Source of the DNA: STD2-102 sp964414205
GTDB taxonomy: Bacteria > Bacillota > Clostridia > Christensenellales > CAG-917
DNA: 15,138 nt
Direction: 5' to 3'
NCBI GenBank assembly: GCA_964414205.1
Contig: CAYPVP010000037.1
Location: 1-15,138 of the forward strand
Positions 7,755 through 14,911 of the stretch are shown here, piece after piece. Both the position numbers and the translations under genes were made by a program. The notes under the pieces were generated by a model. The model saw only the letters and a program-made list of their open reading frames with translations. It had not been told where the DNA came from and searched no databases. Every line of letters begins with the position of its first letter. Within the stretch, counting starts at the first letter, position 1.

Positions 7755-8303
7755 TTAGTTTTCGGAATAGACATGAGGCGCAAGCACGCAAACATCAGGC
7801 AAGTTGCGATATTTTTCGTCATAGTCAAGACCATAGCCGACAACAAATTCGTTTGGAACTTTGAAACCGACATAGTCGCCATCAAAATCAACAGTTCTTC
7901 TTTCTGGTTTGTCAAGCAAAGAACAAATTTTGATTGATTTTGGGTTTCTTGTTTTGAGAAGTTTTACAAGGTTAGAAAGTGTTGTGCCTGTGTCAATGAT
8001 GTCTTCAACAATGAGCAAATTTTTGCCATCAATTGGAGTTGTCATGTCTTTGTTGATTTTGACTTCGCCAGTTGTTTGAGTTCCTGCACCATAACTTGAC
8101 ACTGCCATAAAATCCATTTGAGCATCAATGGTCAAGCGTGAAAACAAATCTGCCATGAAAATGACAGCACCACGCAAAATGCAAACAACCATCAGTTGTT
8201 CACCTTGATAGTCTTTGTTGATTTGGTCGGCAATTTCTTGTGTTTTAGCCTTGATTTGTTCGTTTGTCAGCAATACTTTTTTGATGTCTTCTCCGTAGGT
8301 CAT
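7755..8303 (-). CDS. hpt: Hypoxanthine(-guanine) phosphoribosyltransferase
   Basis: This 182-residue cytoplasmic purine-salvage enzyme transfers ribose-5-phosphate from PRPP to hypoxanthine or guanine. The family signatures are clear: LRGA (43-46, pyrophosphate loop), SSYG (69-72, flexible active-site loop), the PRPP-binding VEDIIDTGTTL (99-109), DKPERR (131-136) and VGFKVPNEFVVGYGLDYDEKYRNLP (start 145). The length is typical. AAGGAGAGA lies 7 nt before the ATG, and the start overlaps the tilS stop as ATGA. The tilS-hpt pairing is common in low-GC Firmicutes, where it usually stands near spoIIE and ftsH; ftsH is not seen here. Confidence 0.96.
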   Translation of the reverse strand: MTYGEDIKKVLLTNEQIKAKTQEIADQINKDYQGEQLMVVCILRGAVIFMADLFSRLTIDAQMDFMAVSSYGAGTQTTGEVKINKDMTTPIDGKNLLIVEDIIDTGTTLSNLVKLLKTRNPKSIKICSLLDKPERRTVDFDGDYVGFKVPNEFVVGYGLDYDEKYRNLPDVCVLAPHVYSEN

Positions 8304-9607
8304 CGGGTTCTCTCCTTCAAGACAAACAAGATGTTTGTCGTTTTGTCATCAGTTTTGATTTTGTTTGAAATTTCAATGTTGTGAACAAGCAAAACATCGT
8401 TTTGATTTGCAAGCACAATCATGTTTTCTCTTTGTCGAACAGGAATTTTTTTGTCGGTCAAAAAATCTCCCAAACTTTTTGTTCCACCACCAAATTTTGA
8501 AATTTTGTCGCCGTTTGTTCTGTTTCTAAAAACTGAATTTTCTGGAATTTTGTCAACATCAAACTTCAAATGAGGCTCAACTGGCTGGCTTTTCAAAAAT
8601 GTGATGCCAGCAACACACACCGAGTTTTCATTTTGCAATTCAGACAAAACATCTTCAAATTTTTTGAAAAATTCAATTTGTGGACAATCTTTGAACATCA
8701 AAATTCCGTTTGGTTGTTTGATTGCAATCAAATTGTGTGGCAAATTGATTTTGGTTGAATTTTTGGCAGTTTGCAGTTTTTCTAGGTCTTCAAAATTAAC
8801 ATTTTCAAAGTCTTGAAAGACTCCCAAACAATTTGCACAAACAACAACTTCTCTTTTGAAAATTGGAGATGCCGAAAACGGAACTGAAATCAAAAAAGAA
8901 TTTTCATCAACTTTGATTGGCTGTTTTGCCAACGAGTTTGTGAAATCAGCCATTTCAGAGGCGTTTTTTGAAAGTGTTTGAAATGCACTTTCAATTTGTG
9001 GAAACCTTTCTTTCAATTTTGGAAAAATGTTGATTCGCAAAAAATTTCGTGTTGGCTCATCGCAAAAATTTGTTTCATCATCAACAAATGGAATGTTGTT
9101 TGATTTGACATAGTTGTCGATGTCCTCTCTTGAAAAATTGAGCAGTGGACGAATGTAACCATTTCGTTGTTGAGAAATGCCTTGAAGCCCAAAAATGCCA
9201 GTGCCACGACAAATTCTCATCAAAATTGTTTCGCATTGGTCATCAAGATGATGTGCCGTTGCAACAAAGTCACATTGTTTTGATTGCAAATAGAAATCAA
9301 AAATGGAATAGCGAAGTTCTCTTGCACTTTGTTCCACTGACAAGTGATTTTGTTTTGCAAATTGCAAAGCGTCAACGTTGTGGCTGAAACATCGAATGTT
9401 TTTTTGTGAGCAATAGGTTTGCACAAAAGCGCTATCTTTTTTTGAATTTTCATCTCTGATTCCGTGTTCAATGTTGACAACAAAAAAATCAAGAGAAGAA
9501 GTTTCAAACAAATGAAGCATTGCCATTGAATCTCTGCCACCACTGATTGCAAGTGCGATGGTTTTGTTTGAAAAAAATTCATTGTCAAGTGTTAGTTCTT
9601 TGCTCAT
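8300..9607 (-). CDS. tilS: tRNA(Ile)-lysidine synthetase
   Basis: The 435-residue enzyme modifies C34 of the CAU-anticodon tRNA-Ile2 to lysidine with ATP and lysine, so that it reads AUA. The ATP-binding PP-loop is SGGRDS (22-27), followed by VNIEHGIRDENS (44-55), the catalytic ATAHHLDDQCETILMR region (from 116) and RGTGIFGLQGI (134-144). The C-terminal TilS domain spans about 358-430, with FRNRTNGDKI and KSLGDFLTDKKIPVRQREN. The start is fixed: the next Met follows the PP-loop. No Shine-Dalgarno sequence precedes the ATG; instead TATAAT stands 6 nt upstream, predicting a leaderless mRNA. It is first in the five-gene operon and its TGA overlaps the hpt start. Confidence 0.95.
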   Translation of the reverse strand: MSKELTLDNEFFSNKTIALAISGGRDSMAMLHLFETSSLDFFVVNIEHGIRDENSKKDSAFVQTYCSQKNIRCFSHNVDALQFAKQNHLSVEQSARELRYSIFDFYLQSKQCDFVATAHHLDDQCETILMRICRGTGIFGLQGISQQRNGYIRPLLNFSREDIDNYVKSNNIPFVDDETNFCDEPTRNFLRINIFPKLKERFPQIESAFQTLSKNASEMADFTNSLAKQPIKVDENSFLISVPFSASPIFKREVVVCANCLGVFQDFENVNFEDLEKLQTAKNSTKINLPHNLIAIKQPNGILMFKDCPQIEFFKKFEDVLSELQNENSVCVAGITFLKSQPVEPHLKFDVDKIPENSVFRNRTNGDKISKFGGGTKSLGDFLTDKKIPVRQRENMIVLANQNDVLLVHNIEISNKIKTDDKTTNILFVLKERTR

Positions 9608-9613
9608 AGTATT

Positions 9614-9641
9614 ATTATAAACAAAAGATAAAAAAAGTCAA
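9614..9641 (-). promoter_or_regulatory. Promoter of tilS operon, predicted leaderless
   Basis: On the minus strand TTGACT (9636-9641) and TATAAT (9614-9619) are 16 nt apart. Only six bases (AATACT) separate the -10 box from the tilS ATG, so transcription should begin at or within a base or two of the A of the start codon. No purine-rich ribosome binding site exists between promoter and gene. Confidence 0.82.
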
Positions 9642-9709
9642 AGGCATTTGATTTTCAAATTTTCAAGAAATTGGCTAAAATTCACTATTATTAAAGAATT
9701 TTTTGAAGG

Positions 9710-9741
9710 AAAACAGAACTGCCTCATGTGAAGCAGTTCTG
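9710..9741 (-). terminator. Hairpin terminator between spoIIE and tilS
   Basis: A perfect 9-bp stem (CAGAACTGC at 9714-9722 with GCAGTTCTG at 9733-9741) and a 10-nt loop are followed, on the minus strand, by TTTTCC. It lies about 170 nt past the spoIIE stop and about 70 nt before the tilS -35 box, so it should insulate the operon from spoIIE. The U-tract is short, so termination may be partial. Confidence 0.7.
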
Positions 9742-9909
9742 AAATCAGAAAATATTGTCTTTTGAAAAGGAGGATAGCAAATTTTTATCAATTTTCATCA
9801 AGAATTTGTCAATTAGGTCGCCAATTTATAATGCTTTTACCAACATTCAACGAACTTTTGCCAATATGCAATGAGATTGCCAACAACTGATTGGGGTCGC
9901 CCAAAATTG
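9742..9909. other. spoIIE-tilS spacer with an orphan Shine-Dalgarno sequence
   Basis: Apart from the GCCAA repeat in its right half, this spacer holds AAAAGGAGGA on the plus strand (9765-9774). This is a textbook ribosome binding site, but no ATG, GTG or TTG lies at a usable distance after it. I see no gene here. Confidence 0.5.
9821..9905. repeat. Degenerate ~20-bp phased GCCAA repeat
   Basis: CCAA begins at 9821, 9840, 9861, 9880 and 9901, that is at alternating steps of 19 and 21 bp. Three of the copies are preceded by G (9821, 9861, 9880). On the minus strand this reads TTGG about every two helix turns. GGTCGCC flanks both ends (9816-9822 and 9895-9901). The sequence between copies is poorly conserved. 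It follows directly on the spoIIE stop codon. Confidence 0.6.
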
Positions 9910-12255
9910 TCAATTTAGTTTTACAATTCTCAAAGCAATGACTGTGCAATCATCATTTGAATTTTTGTTTGTTGCTTCATCAAGCAAAGCATCGGCTATG
10001 GTTTGTGGGTTTTGACTCTTGCAATCTTCAATGGTGTTAAAAATGCTTTCAGTGTCCAAAACATCGCTGATTCCGTCACTGACCATAACAATTATGTCAT
10101 CATTTTCAAGTTGCATTTCAACTGTTTTTGGTTTGTTTTTTTCCAAAGCACCCACTGGCAATGATTCTGATTCGATGATGCACAAGTTGTTTTCACGAAT
10201 CAAAAAACTGTTTGATGCACCCATTTTGACAATGTTTGCAAGTCCTGTTTTTCTGTCGATGACTGCAAGGTCAAGCGTTGAATAGTCTTCGGTGTCACGC
10301 AAAAGCAAAAGTTTGTTGACAAGCGAGAGAATGAGATTGCTGTCAAAACCTGCATGATAGAAATTTTCAACAAGCAAAACTGTTGAATTGCTTGTGTTCA
10401 TTGCATCATCACCACTTCCCATGCCGTCGCAAAGAGCAACAAGCAGTTTTCCACCTTCGATTTTTTGAATTGTTTTGCTGTCGCCTGAAACACATTCTCC
10501 ATCTTTGAATTTTTCAGCCACGCCATAGACAATCGAAAATGTGGGTGCTGTTGCAAAATGAACAAACGAAAAACCTTCTTTGCATTTGTTTGCATCGGTC
10601 ATAAAACGCAGTTGTTCAACTCTTTCCATTTTTTGGTTTAAAGCAGAAGACAAAATTTTTTCAAGCACCAATTTGTCATTGTCCGAATTTCTTACTGACA
10701 AAGTGACTTCAATGTTGTTGTCTTGTCCAACAACCATGATGTCGTTTGCAATGATGTTGTGTCGTGACAGTTCTTTTGAAATTTTGTTCTCTCTTGCTGG
10801 ACTCATTGAAATTCTTTTTTTGACATCTTTTGCAAGTGCATCAAGAACAAGAGCAACGCCTCCAAATTGGTCGGCAACAATGCTTTTGCTGTCGTGGGCG
10901 CTTTTCAGACTTTCAATTTCGTTTTTGCTTTTCAAAGTTGCCATGTTGATTGCAGAAAGCAAATTTTGAATTTGAACGCAACGGCTGGTGATGAATGGTG
11001 GGGTGTCCAAAATTGTGGCTTTTCCTTTGTGCAAACTAGATTTGACAATGGGCATGATGATGTTTCTGGTGTCGCCACCAATCGCAGAAAAACAAGTCGT
11101 TTTGTTTTGACAATTTGAGCAATGCGAAGTTGCAACATTCACGGCAATTTTTTCAGCCGTAAAACTTTCTGACAAAGGCTTTTCTTCGCCAAGAAGCATT
11201 TTCATGTTGAAAAAAACTCGACTCAAATTTTGAACTTTGTCCCCAAGTTCGATTCGATTTTGATTGACAATGTCACGAGATGCAATTTCGCCATTCAACG
11301 ATTTGATTTTGTTTGCAAAACTTTGCAAGACTTTTTTTGGAATGAAACAAAACAAAATAGCACCTGCCGTAACACTTGAAAATTCAAGCCAATCAAACCC
11401 ACTTATGCTTGAAAATAGCAACAAAATTGTTTCCACAAGCACGATTGCAAAGGCACTTGCAAACCGAGAAAATGGCTTCAAGCAAATTGCAGTGACTGCA
11501 AACAAAACAGGTGAAAACATCAGTGCAAAATCTCCACTCATAAGTGTTGCGCCAATGCCGAAAAAAATTGCAACAAATAGTGGCGTTTTGGTGTTTGAAG
11601 AAAACGAAAGAAACAAAATTGAAAACACCAAAAACATATGAAATAAGTTGAAACCAAACAGTGGATTTGAAAATAGACCTAGTGCAAAACCTGACAAAAT
11701 GATTGCAAGTGTGATTGACTCATCTTGACTCAATCGAATGTTTATGCCACGCAAAAGCACTGCATAACACCCGATTTGGCAACAATAGGAAAAAAAGACA
11801 GCAACTGCAACATTGATTGAAACAATCAAATAGTTTTGGTTTGCAAGCAACGTCAAAACAATGTAGGGAATCATGGAAAAAAGTGTTGTGAGTGTCAAAA
11901 CAAGCACTCCAACCGATTTTGACAACTTTGAAAAAACCAAGTATAGCATCATCAAAATGATGATTGGAGTCATTGAACAAAGCAATGTCAAAACACTGAA
12001 ATCTGCCGTTAGTTCTGCCAAAATGTAGAGTGGCGCAAGAATCAAAAGATTTTGTTTTGCAAAAACCAAACCAACAAAAAAACCAATCGCTAGTGGAACT
12101 TTTCCATATTCAGTTTTGGCATTTGCAAAAAGTGCGAGCAAAGCAAAAAAAACGCTGTATTTCAAAACGGTCAGAGCGATTTTTTTTGGGTCTGAAAAAG
12201 CAGATTTGATTTGATAGGCAAATTTTGATGTCAAACTTTGTGTAAAATTTTTCAT
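9910..12255 (-). CDS. spoIIE: Stage II sporulation protein E (SpoIIE) phosphatase
   Basis: The protein has 781 residues from the ATG at 12255. Residues about 28-308 form a string of roughly ten membrane segments. A middle regulatory region follows, with a CxxCx5C cluster (C379, C382, C388), and then a C-terminal PP2C-type phosphatase with DGMGSG (610-615), STLDLAVID (659-667), MGASNSFL (678-685), LPVGALE (699-705) and SDGISD (726-731). SpoIIE sits in the sporulation septum membrane and dephosphorylates SpoIIAA, which leads to sigma F activation in the forespore. Length and order match Bacillus and Clostridium SpoIIE. A TTG at 12261 would add two residues, but ATG 12255 is better because TATAAT stands 6 nt upstream. 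No Shine-Dalgarno sequence is present. It is divergent from the ZIP gene. Confidence 0.96.
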   Translation of the reverse strand: MKNFTQSLTSKFAYQIKSAFSDPKKIALTVLKYSVFFALLALFANAKTEYGKVPLAIGFFVGLVFAKQNLLILAPLYILAELTADFSVLTLLCSMTPIIILMMLYLVFSKLSKSVGVLVLTLTTLFSMIPYIVLTLLANQNYLIVSINVAVAVFFSYCCQIGCYAVLLRGINIRLSQDESITLAIILSGFALGLFSNPLFGFNLFHMFLVFSILFLSFSSNTKTPLFVAIFFGIGATLMSGDFALMFSPVLFAVTAICLKPFSRFASAFAIVLVETILLLFSSISGFDWLEFSSVTAGAILFCFIPKKVLQSFANKIKSLNGEIASRDIVNQNRIELGDKVQNLSRVFFNMKMLLGEEKPLSESFTAEKIAVNVATSHCSNCQNKTTCFSAIGGDTRNIIMPIVKSSLHKGKATILDTPPFITSRCVQIQNLLSAINMATLKSKNEIESLKSAHDSKSIVADQFGGVALVLDALAKDVKKRISMSPARENKISKELSRHNIIANDIMVVGQDNNIEVTLSVRNSDNDKLVLEKILSSALNQKMERVEQLRFMTDANKCKEGFSFVHFATAPTFSIVYGVAEKFKDGECVSGDSKTIQKIEGGKLLVALCDGMGSGDDAMNTSNSTVLLVENFYHAGFDSNLILSLVNKLLLLRDTEDYSTLDLAVIDRKTGLANIVKMGASNSFLIRENNLCIIESESLPVGALEKNKPKTVEMQLENDDIIVMVSDGISDVLDTESIFNTIEDCKSQNPQTIADALLDEATNKNSNDDCTVIALRIVKLN

Positions 12256-12261
12256 AATCAA

Positions 12262-12267
12262 ATTATA
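12262..12267 (-). promoter_or_regulatory. -10 box of spoIIE, predicted leaderless
   Basis: A perfect minus-strand TATAAT lies 6 nt (TTGATT) before the spoIIE ATG, the same geometry as at tilS. The region 16-18 nt upstream has no TTGACA-like -35 box, which would suit an activated promoter (spoIIE is Spo0A-controlled in Bacillus), but I could not identify a clear Spo0A box. Confidence 0.6.
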
Positions 12268-12549
12268 ATTTCAAAAAATTGCAAAAATTTTCTTTTTCTG
12301 TGGAATAATTGAAATATAAGTTCTCAAATTGTTGAAATGCGTTATATATAATAATGTTCAAAAGTGTCCAAAATGATTTTCTTTTTGAACATATTGTGAT
12401 ATTGTAATGTATAATAAGTTTAGCAATCTTAATTTTTGTGGACTGCATTGAAGTTTTTTGAAATTTGATGTTTTCAAAGATATGAAAAATTTTTATGTGA
12501 TTCAACATGGGTTTGATGCAACGGCACAAAAAATTTGTGAGGAATAGAA
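12268..12549. other. Divergent intergenic region between spoIIE and ZIP gene
   Basis: This AT-rich stretch must hold control elements for both divergent genes. If the ZIP promoter near 12385-12415 is real, the ZIP mRNA has a leader of about 125 nt. That leader contains a weak TTTGAAA/TTTCAAA hairpin near 12458-12478, but I recognise no riboswitch or T-box in it. Confidence 0.4.
12385..12415 (+). promoter_or_regulatory. Possible promoter of the ZIP transporter gene
   Basis: TTGAAC (12385-12390) and TATAAT (12410-12415) are on the correct strand, but the 19-nt spacer is longer than usual. A second TATAAT-like run near 12342-12353 has no matching -35 box. Confidence 0.3.
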
Positions 12550-13410
12550 ATGGGTGCAAACGGTTTGAGTGGAAGCAGTTTATTGATGGTTTTGAGTTTG
12601 GTTGCAGGTGTTCTGGGCACATTGGTTGGTGGAATCATTGGTGCTTTTTTGTCAAACAATTCAGCCAAAACAATCACAAGAATTCTCTCTTTTGCTGCTG
12701 GCGTTATGCTTGGCATTGTCTGTTTTGAAATGTTGCCTGAGGCATATGAATATACCATTGTCAATGCTGTGTCTTGGACAGGTGTTGTGATAACAATTTC
12801 ATCATTGATTGGTGGAGTTTTGGTGATTTGGATTTCTGAAAAGATTGTTTTATTTTTTGAAAAAAAGCAAGAAAGCAAAATGAAGGCAGGTCAAGTTTTT
12901 GCCAGCAGTTTGCATGAAGGCGAATGTTTGCCATGTGAAGAAAAAGATAAAATTGCAAAAAGAAACAAAAAACTTGCACAAGCAGGCTTTGTCATGTTTG
13001 TAGCCATTGCACTTCACAATTTTCCAGAAGGCATGGCGATTGGTTCAAGTGGAATTGTGAATGAAAAGTCGGGAATTTTGCTTGCAACATTGATTACACT
13101 TCACAACATTCCAGAGGGAATGTCAATCTCTGCACCTTTGGCAGGAAGTGGTGTTGCCAAGTGGAAAAGCATTTTGTTGAGCGCTTTGGCAGGTTCGGTG
13201 ACAATTCTTGGTGCAGGAATTGGAATTTTGATTGGAGAAGTTTCAAAATTGGCAAGTGGAATTGCGCTAGGCTTTGCATCAGGTGCAATGGTTTATGTCA
13301 TTTTTGATGAATTGATTTTGGAATGTGCCTCGGGCGACGCAAAAAAACAATTCACACCAATGATGTTGTTAGGCTTTGTTTTGTCAATGGGCTTGTCTTG
13401 GTTGATTTGA
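12550..13410 (+). CDS. ZIP family divalent metal transporter
   Basis: This 286-residue membrane protein is a ZIP-family permease, probably importing Zn2+ or another divalent metal. About eight membrane segments are visible. The two metal-binding helices carry the hallmark HNFPEG (156-161, TM4) and HNIPEG (185-190, TM5), and FEMLPEA (59-65) in TM2 is also typical. The cytoplasmic loop between TM3 and TM4 (about 104-140) contains HEGECLPCEE (122-131), with possible metal ligands H122, C126 and C129 in place of the usual His-rich stretch. GAGGA lies 8 nt before the ATG. The length fits bacterial ZupT/GufA-like members. It has its own transcription unit, divergent from spoIIE. Confidence 0.93.
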   Translation: MGANGLSGSSLLMVLSLVAGVLGTLVGGIIGAFLSNNSAKTITRILSFAAGVMLGIVCFEMLPEAYEYTIVNAVSWTGVVITISSLIGGVLVIWISEKIVLFFEKKQESKMKAGQVFASSLHEGECLPCEEKDKIAKRNKKLAQAGFVMFVAIALHNFPEGMAIGSSGIVNEKSGILLATLITLHNIPEGMSISAPLAGSGVAKWKSILLSALAGSVTILGAGIGILIGEVSKLASGIALGFASGAMVYVIFDELILECASGDAKKQFTPMMLLGFVLSMGLSWLI

Positions 13411-13425
13411 TGTTTTTTTATGTGC

Positions 13426-13445
13426 GATTTTTGATTTCGCTTTTG
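13426..13445 (+). terminator. Weak possible terminator after the ZIP gene
   Basis: GCGA and TCGC enclose a loop of nine bases and are followed by TTTT, shortly after the stop codon. The stem is only 4 bp, so this is a tentative call. Confidence 0.25.
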
Positions 13446-13484
13446 ATGTCACTTTGAAAACGCAAAAATTTCAATATTCATAAT

Positions 13485-13518
13485 TTTAGCAAACGCACAA
13501 ATTTAGCAAACGCTCAGA
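13485..13518. repeat. Two 17-bp tandem units before the DUF2804 promoter
   Basis: TTTAGCAAACGC recurs exactly at 13485 and 13502, a 17-bp period. A third, much weaker unit with CAAAGGC follows at 13519-13535. The block lies 44 bp upstream of the -35 box. Confidence 0.6.
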
Positions 13519-13561
13519 ATCACCAAAGGCGTTCAAAATTGCCAATCTCAAAAATTCAACA

Positions 13562-13590
13562 TTGACTTGATTGAAATGACAAGTTAAAAT
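13562..13590 (+). promoter_or_regulatory. Sigma-A-type promoter of the DUF2804 gene
   Basis: TTGACT (13562-13567) and TAAAAT (13585-13590) are separated by exactly 17 nt. Transcription would begin near 13597, leaving about 25 nt of leader that contains the GGAGGA ribosome binding site. Confidence 0.82.
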
Positions 13591-13621
13591 GAATTTATAA
13601 CTTTTTGATTTGGAGGACTCT

Positions 13622-14656
13622 ATGCAACACAAGGTTGAAACAAAACAAAATTTGCTTGACAAAAATGGAAACATTGCAGAACCTGGCTATTCAACAGAAC
13701 TCACTTGGAACTATGACAGAAAAGATGTCAAAGCCAAAAAAATCAGGTTGAAAGAATGGGACTACTATATAATCACCAATCAAAAATATGCAGTTGCACT
13801 CACCATTGCTGACAATGCCTTTGTTGGTGCTGTTTCAGTCAGTGTTGTTGACTATGAAAAACCTTTTCAAATCACAAAAACAGCAGTTGTGCCATTTCCG
13901 ATGGGCAAAATGAAGATGCCAAACACTTCAAAAGAGGGCAATATTGACGCTCAAATTGGCAAAGTGAAAATGGAGTTTCAAAATGATGGTTGTTGCCGTC
14001 GACTTTTTGGAACATATCCAAAATTTGGAAACAACAACGAAACTTTTGAATGTGACATAATTTTGTCGCAATTTCCAAAAGATAGCATGGTCATTGCCAC
14101 ACCATTTGAAAAGGACAAGCATTTCTACTACAATCAAAAAATAAATTGTATGACTGCCGAAGGCTATTTCAAAATTGGTGATGAGAAATATGTTTTTGAT
14201 GCAAAAGACAGTTTGGGAACTCTTGATTGGGGCAGAGGCGTTTGGACCTATGACAACACATGGTATTGGGGAAGTTTTCAAGCAGTTTTGAATGATGGCA
14301 GAAAAGTTGGTTGGAACATTGGCTATGGTTTTGGAAACACCGAAAAAGCAAGTGAGAATATGGTTTTTGTTGATGGAACAAGTCACAAACTTGACCAAGT
14401 TCAATTCAACATTCCACAAAAAGACGGACAAGATGATTTTATGTCGCCATGGACTTTTGGTTCAAACGATGGCAGATTCAAAATGAAATTTGAACCAATC
14501 ATTGACAGATATGAGCCTTTGGATGTGAAAGTTTTGATGATGATTCCTCATCAAGTTTTTGGAAAGTTTTCAGGAACTATAATTTTGGATGATGGAAGCA
14601 AATTGAAAATTGAAAATTTGATTGGCTTTGCTGAAAAAGTTCACAACAAATGGTGA
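13622..14656 (+). CDS. DUF2804 domain protein
   Basis: The 344-residue protein matches DUF2804 throughout. The family's conserved blocks are visible: LDWGRGVWTY (200-209) followed by WYWGSF, GWNIGYGFGN (226-235), ENMVFVDG (242-249), the DGRFKMKFEP segment (280-289), HQVFGKFSGTIILDDG (308-323) and a C-terminal GFAEKVHNKW. There is no signal peptide or membrane segment, so it is probably cytoplasmic. The many aromatic and Gly residues fit a beta-rich fold. The family has no established biochemical function; a lipid- or small-molecule-related role is speculation. The ATG at 13622 follows GGAGGA by 5-6 nt; a TTG at 13610 overlaps that site and is rejected. It appears to be monocistronic. Confidence 0.9.
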   Translation: MQHKVETKQNLLDKNGNIAEPGYSTELTWNYDRKDVKAKKIRLKEWDYYIITNQKYAVALTIADNAFVGAVSVSVVDYEKPFQITKTAVVPFPMGKMKMPNTSKEGNIDAQIGKVKMEFQNDGCCRRLFGTYPKFGNNNETFECDIILSQFPKDSMVIATPFEKDKHFYYNQKINCMTAEGYFKIGDEKYVFDAKDSLGTLDWGRGVWTYDNTWYWGSFQAVLNDGRKVGWNIGYGFGNTEKASENMVFVDGTSHKLDQVQFNIPQKDGQDDFMSPWTFGSNDGRFKMKFEPIIDRYEPLDVKVLMMIPHQVFGKFSGTIILDDGSKLKIENLIGFAEKVHNKW

Positions 14657-14872
14657 TTGACATTCATAAAATTTGAAATTTTGCCACTGCAAATTCGCAC
14701 TCTAAACGAAAATTATAATTGATATTATATATTGATATTATTTATTTGATGTTAATGCAAAAATATTGATGTAAATGTAAGAAATTGTGATTTTGCTAAA
14801 ATTTGAATAGAAAAACAACAAGCGAACATAAAAGCAATTTGTGAAAAAACAATTTTAAACAAAAAAATAGCG
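14657..14872. other. AT-rich 3' region of the DUF2804 transcript, no gene seen
   Basis: The stretch includes an AAAATTT/AAATTTT palindrome (14669-14683) and two 13-bp tandem units of TTGATATTAT-type sequence (14719-14731 and 14732-14744). I see no open frame with a ribosome binding site and no RNA gene. Confidence 0.5.
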
Positions 14873-14911
14873 AAAAACAACATTGAAATGATTTTCATAT
14901 GTTGTTTTTTT
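14873..14911 (+). terminator. Strong hairpin terminator downstream of the DUF2804 gene
   Basis: AAAAACAACAT (14873-14883) pairs with ATGTTGTTTTT (14899-14909), and an inner TGAAA/TTTCA stem closes a TGAT loop, with one bulged T at 14898. A run of seven T (14905-14911) forms part of the 3' arm. It lies about 216 nt after the DUF2804 stop. A run of seven A at 14861-14867 means it might also act on transcripts coming from the right. Confidence 0.65.

Noticed and set aside
12416..12549. Riboswitch or metal-responsive leader before the ZIP gene
   Set aside because: Only one weak AT-rich hairpin is visible and no known riboswitch core or terminator/antiterminator pair can be seen.
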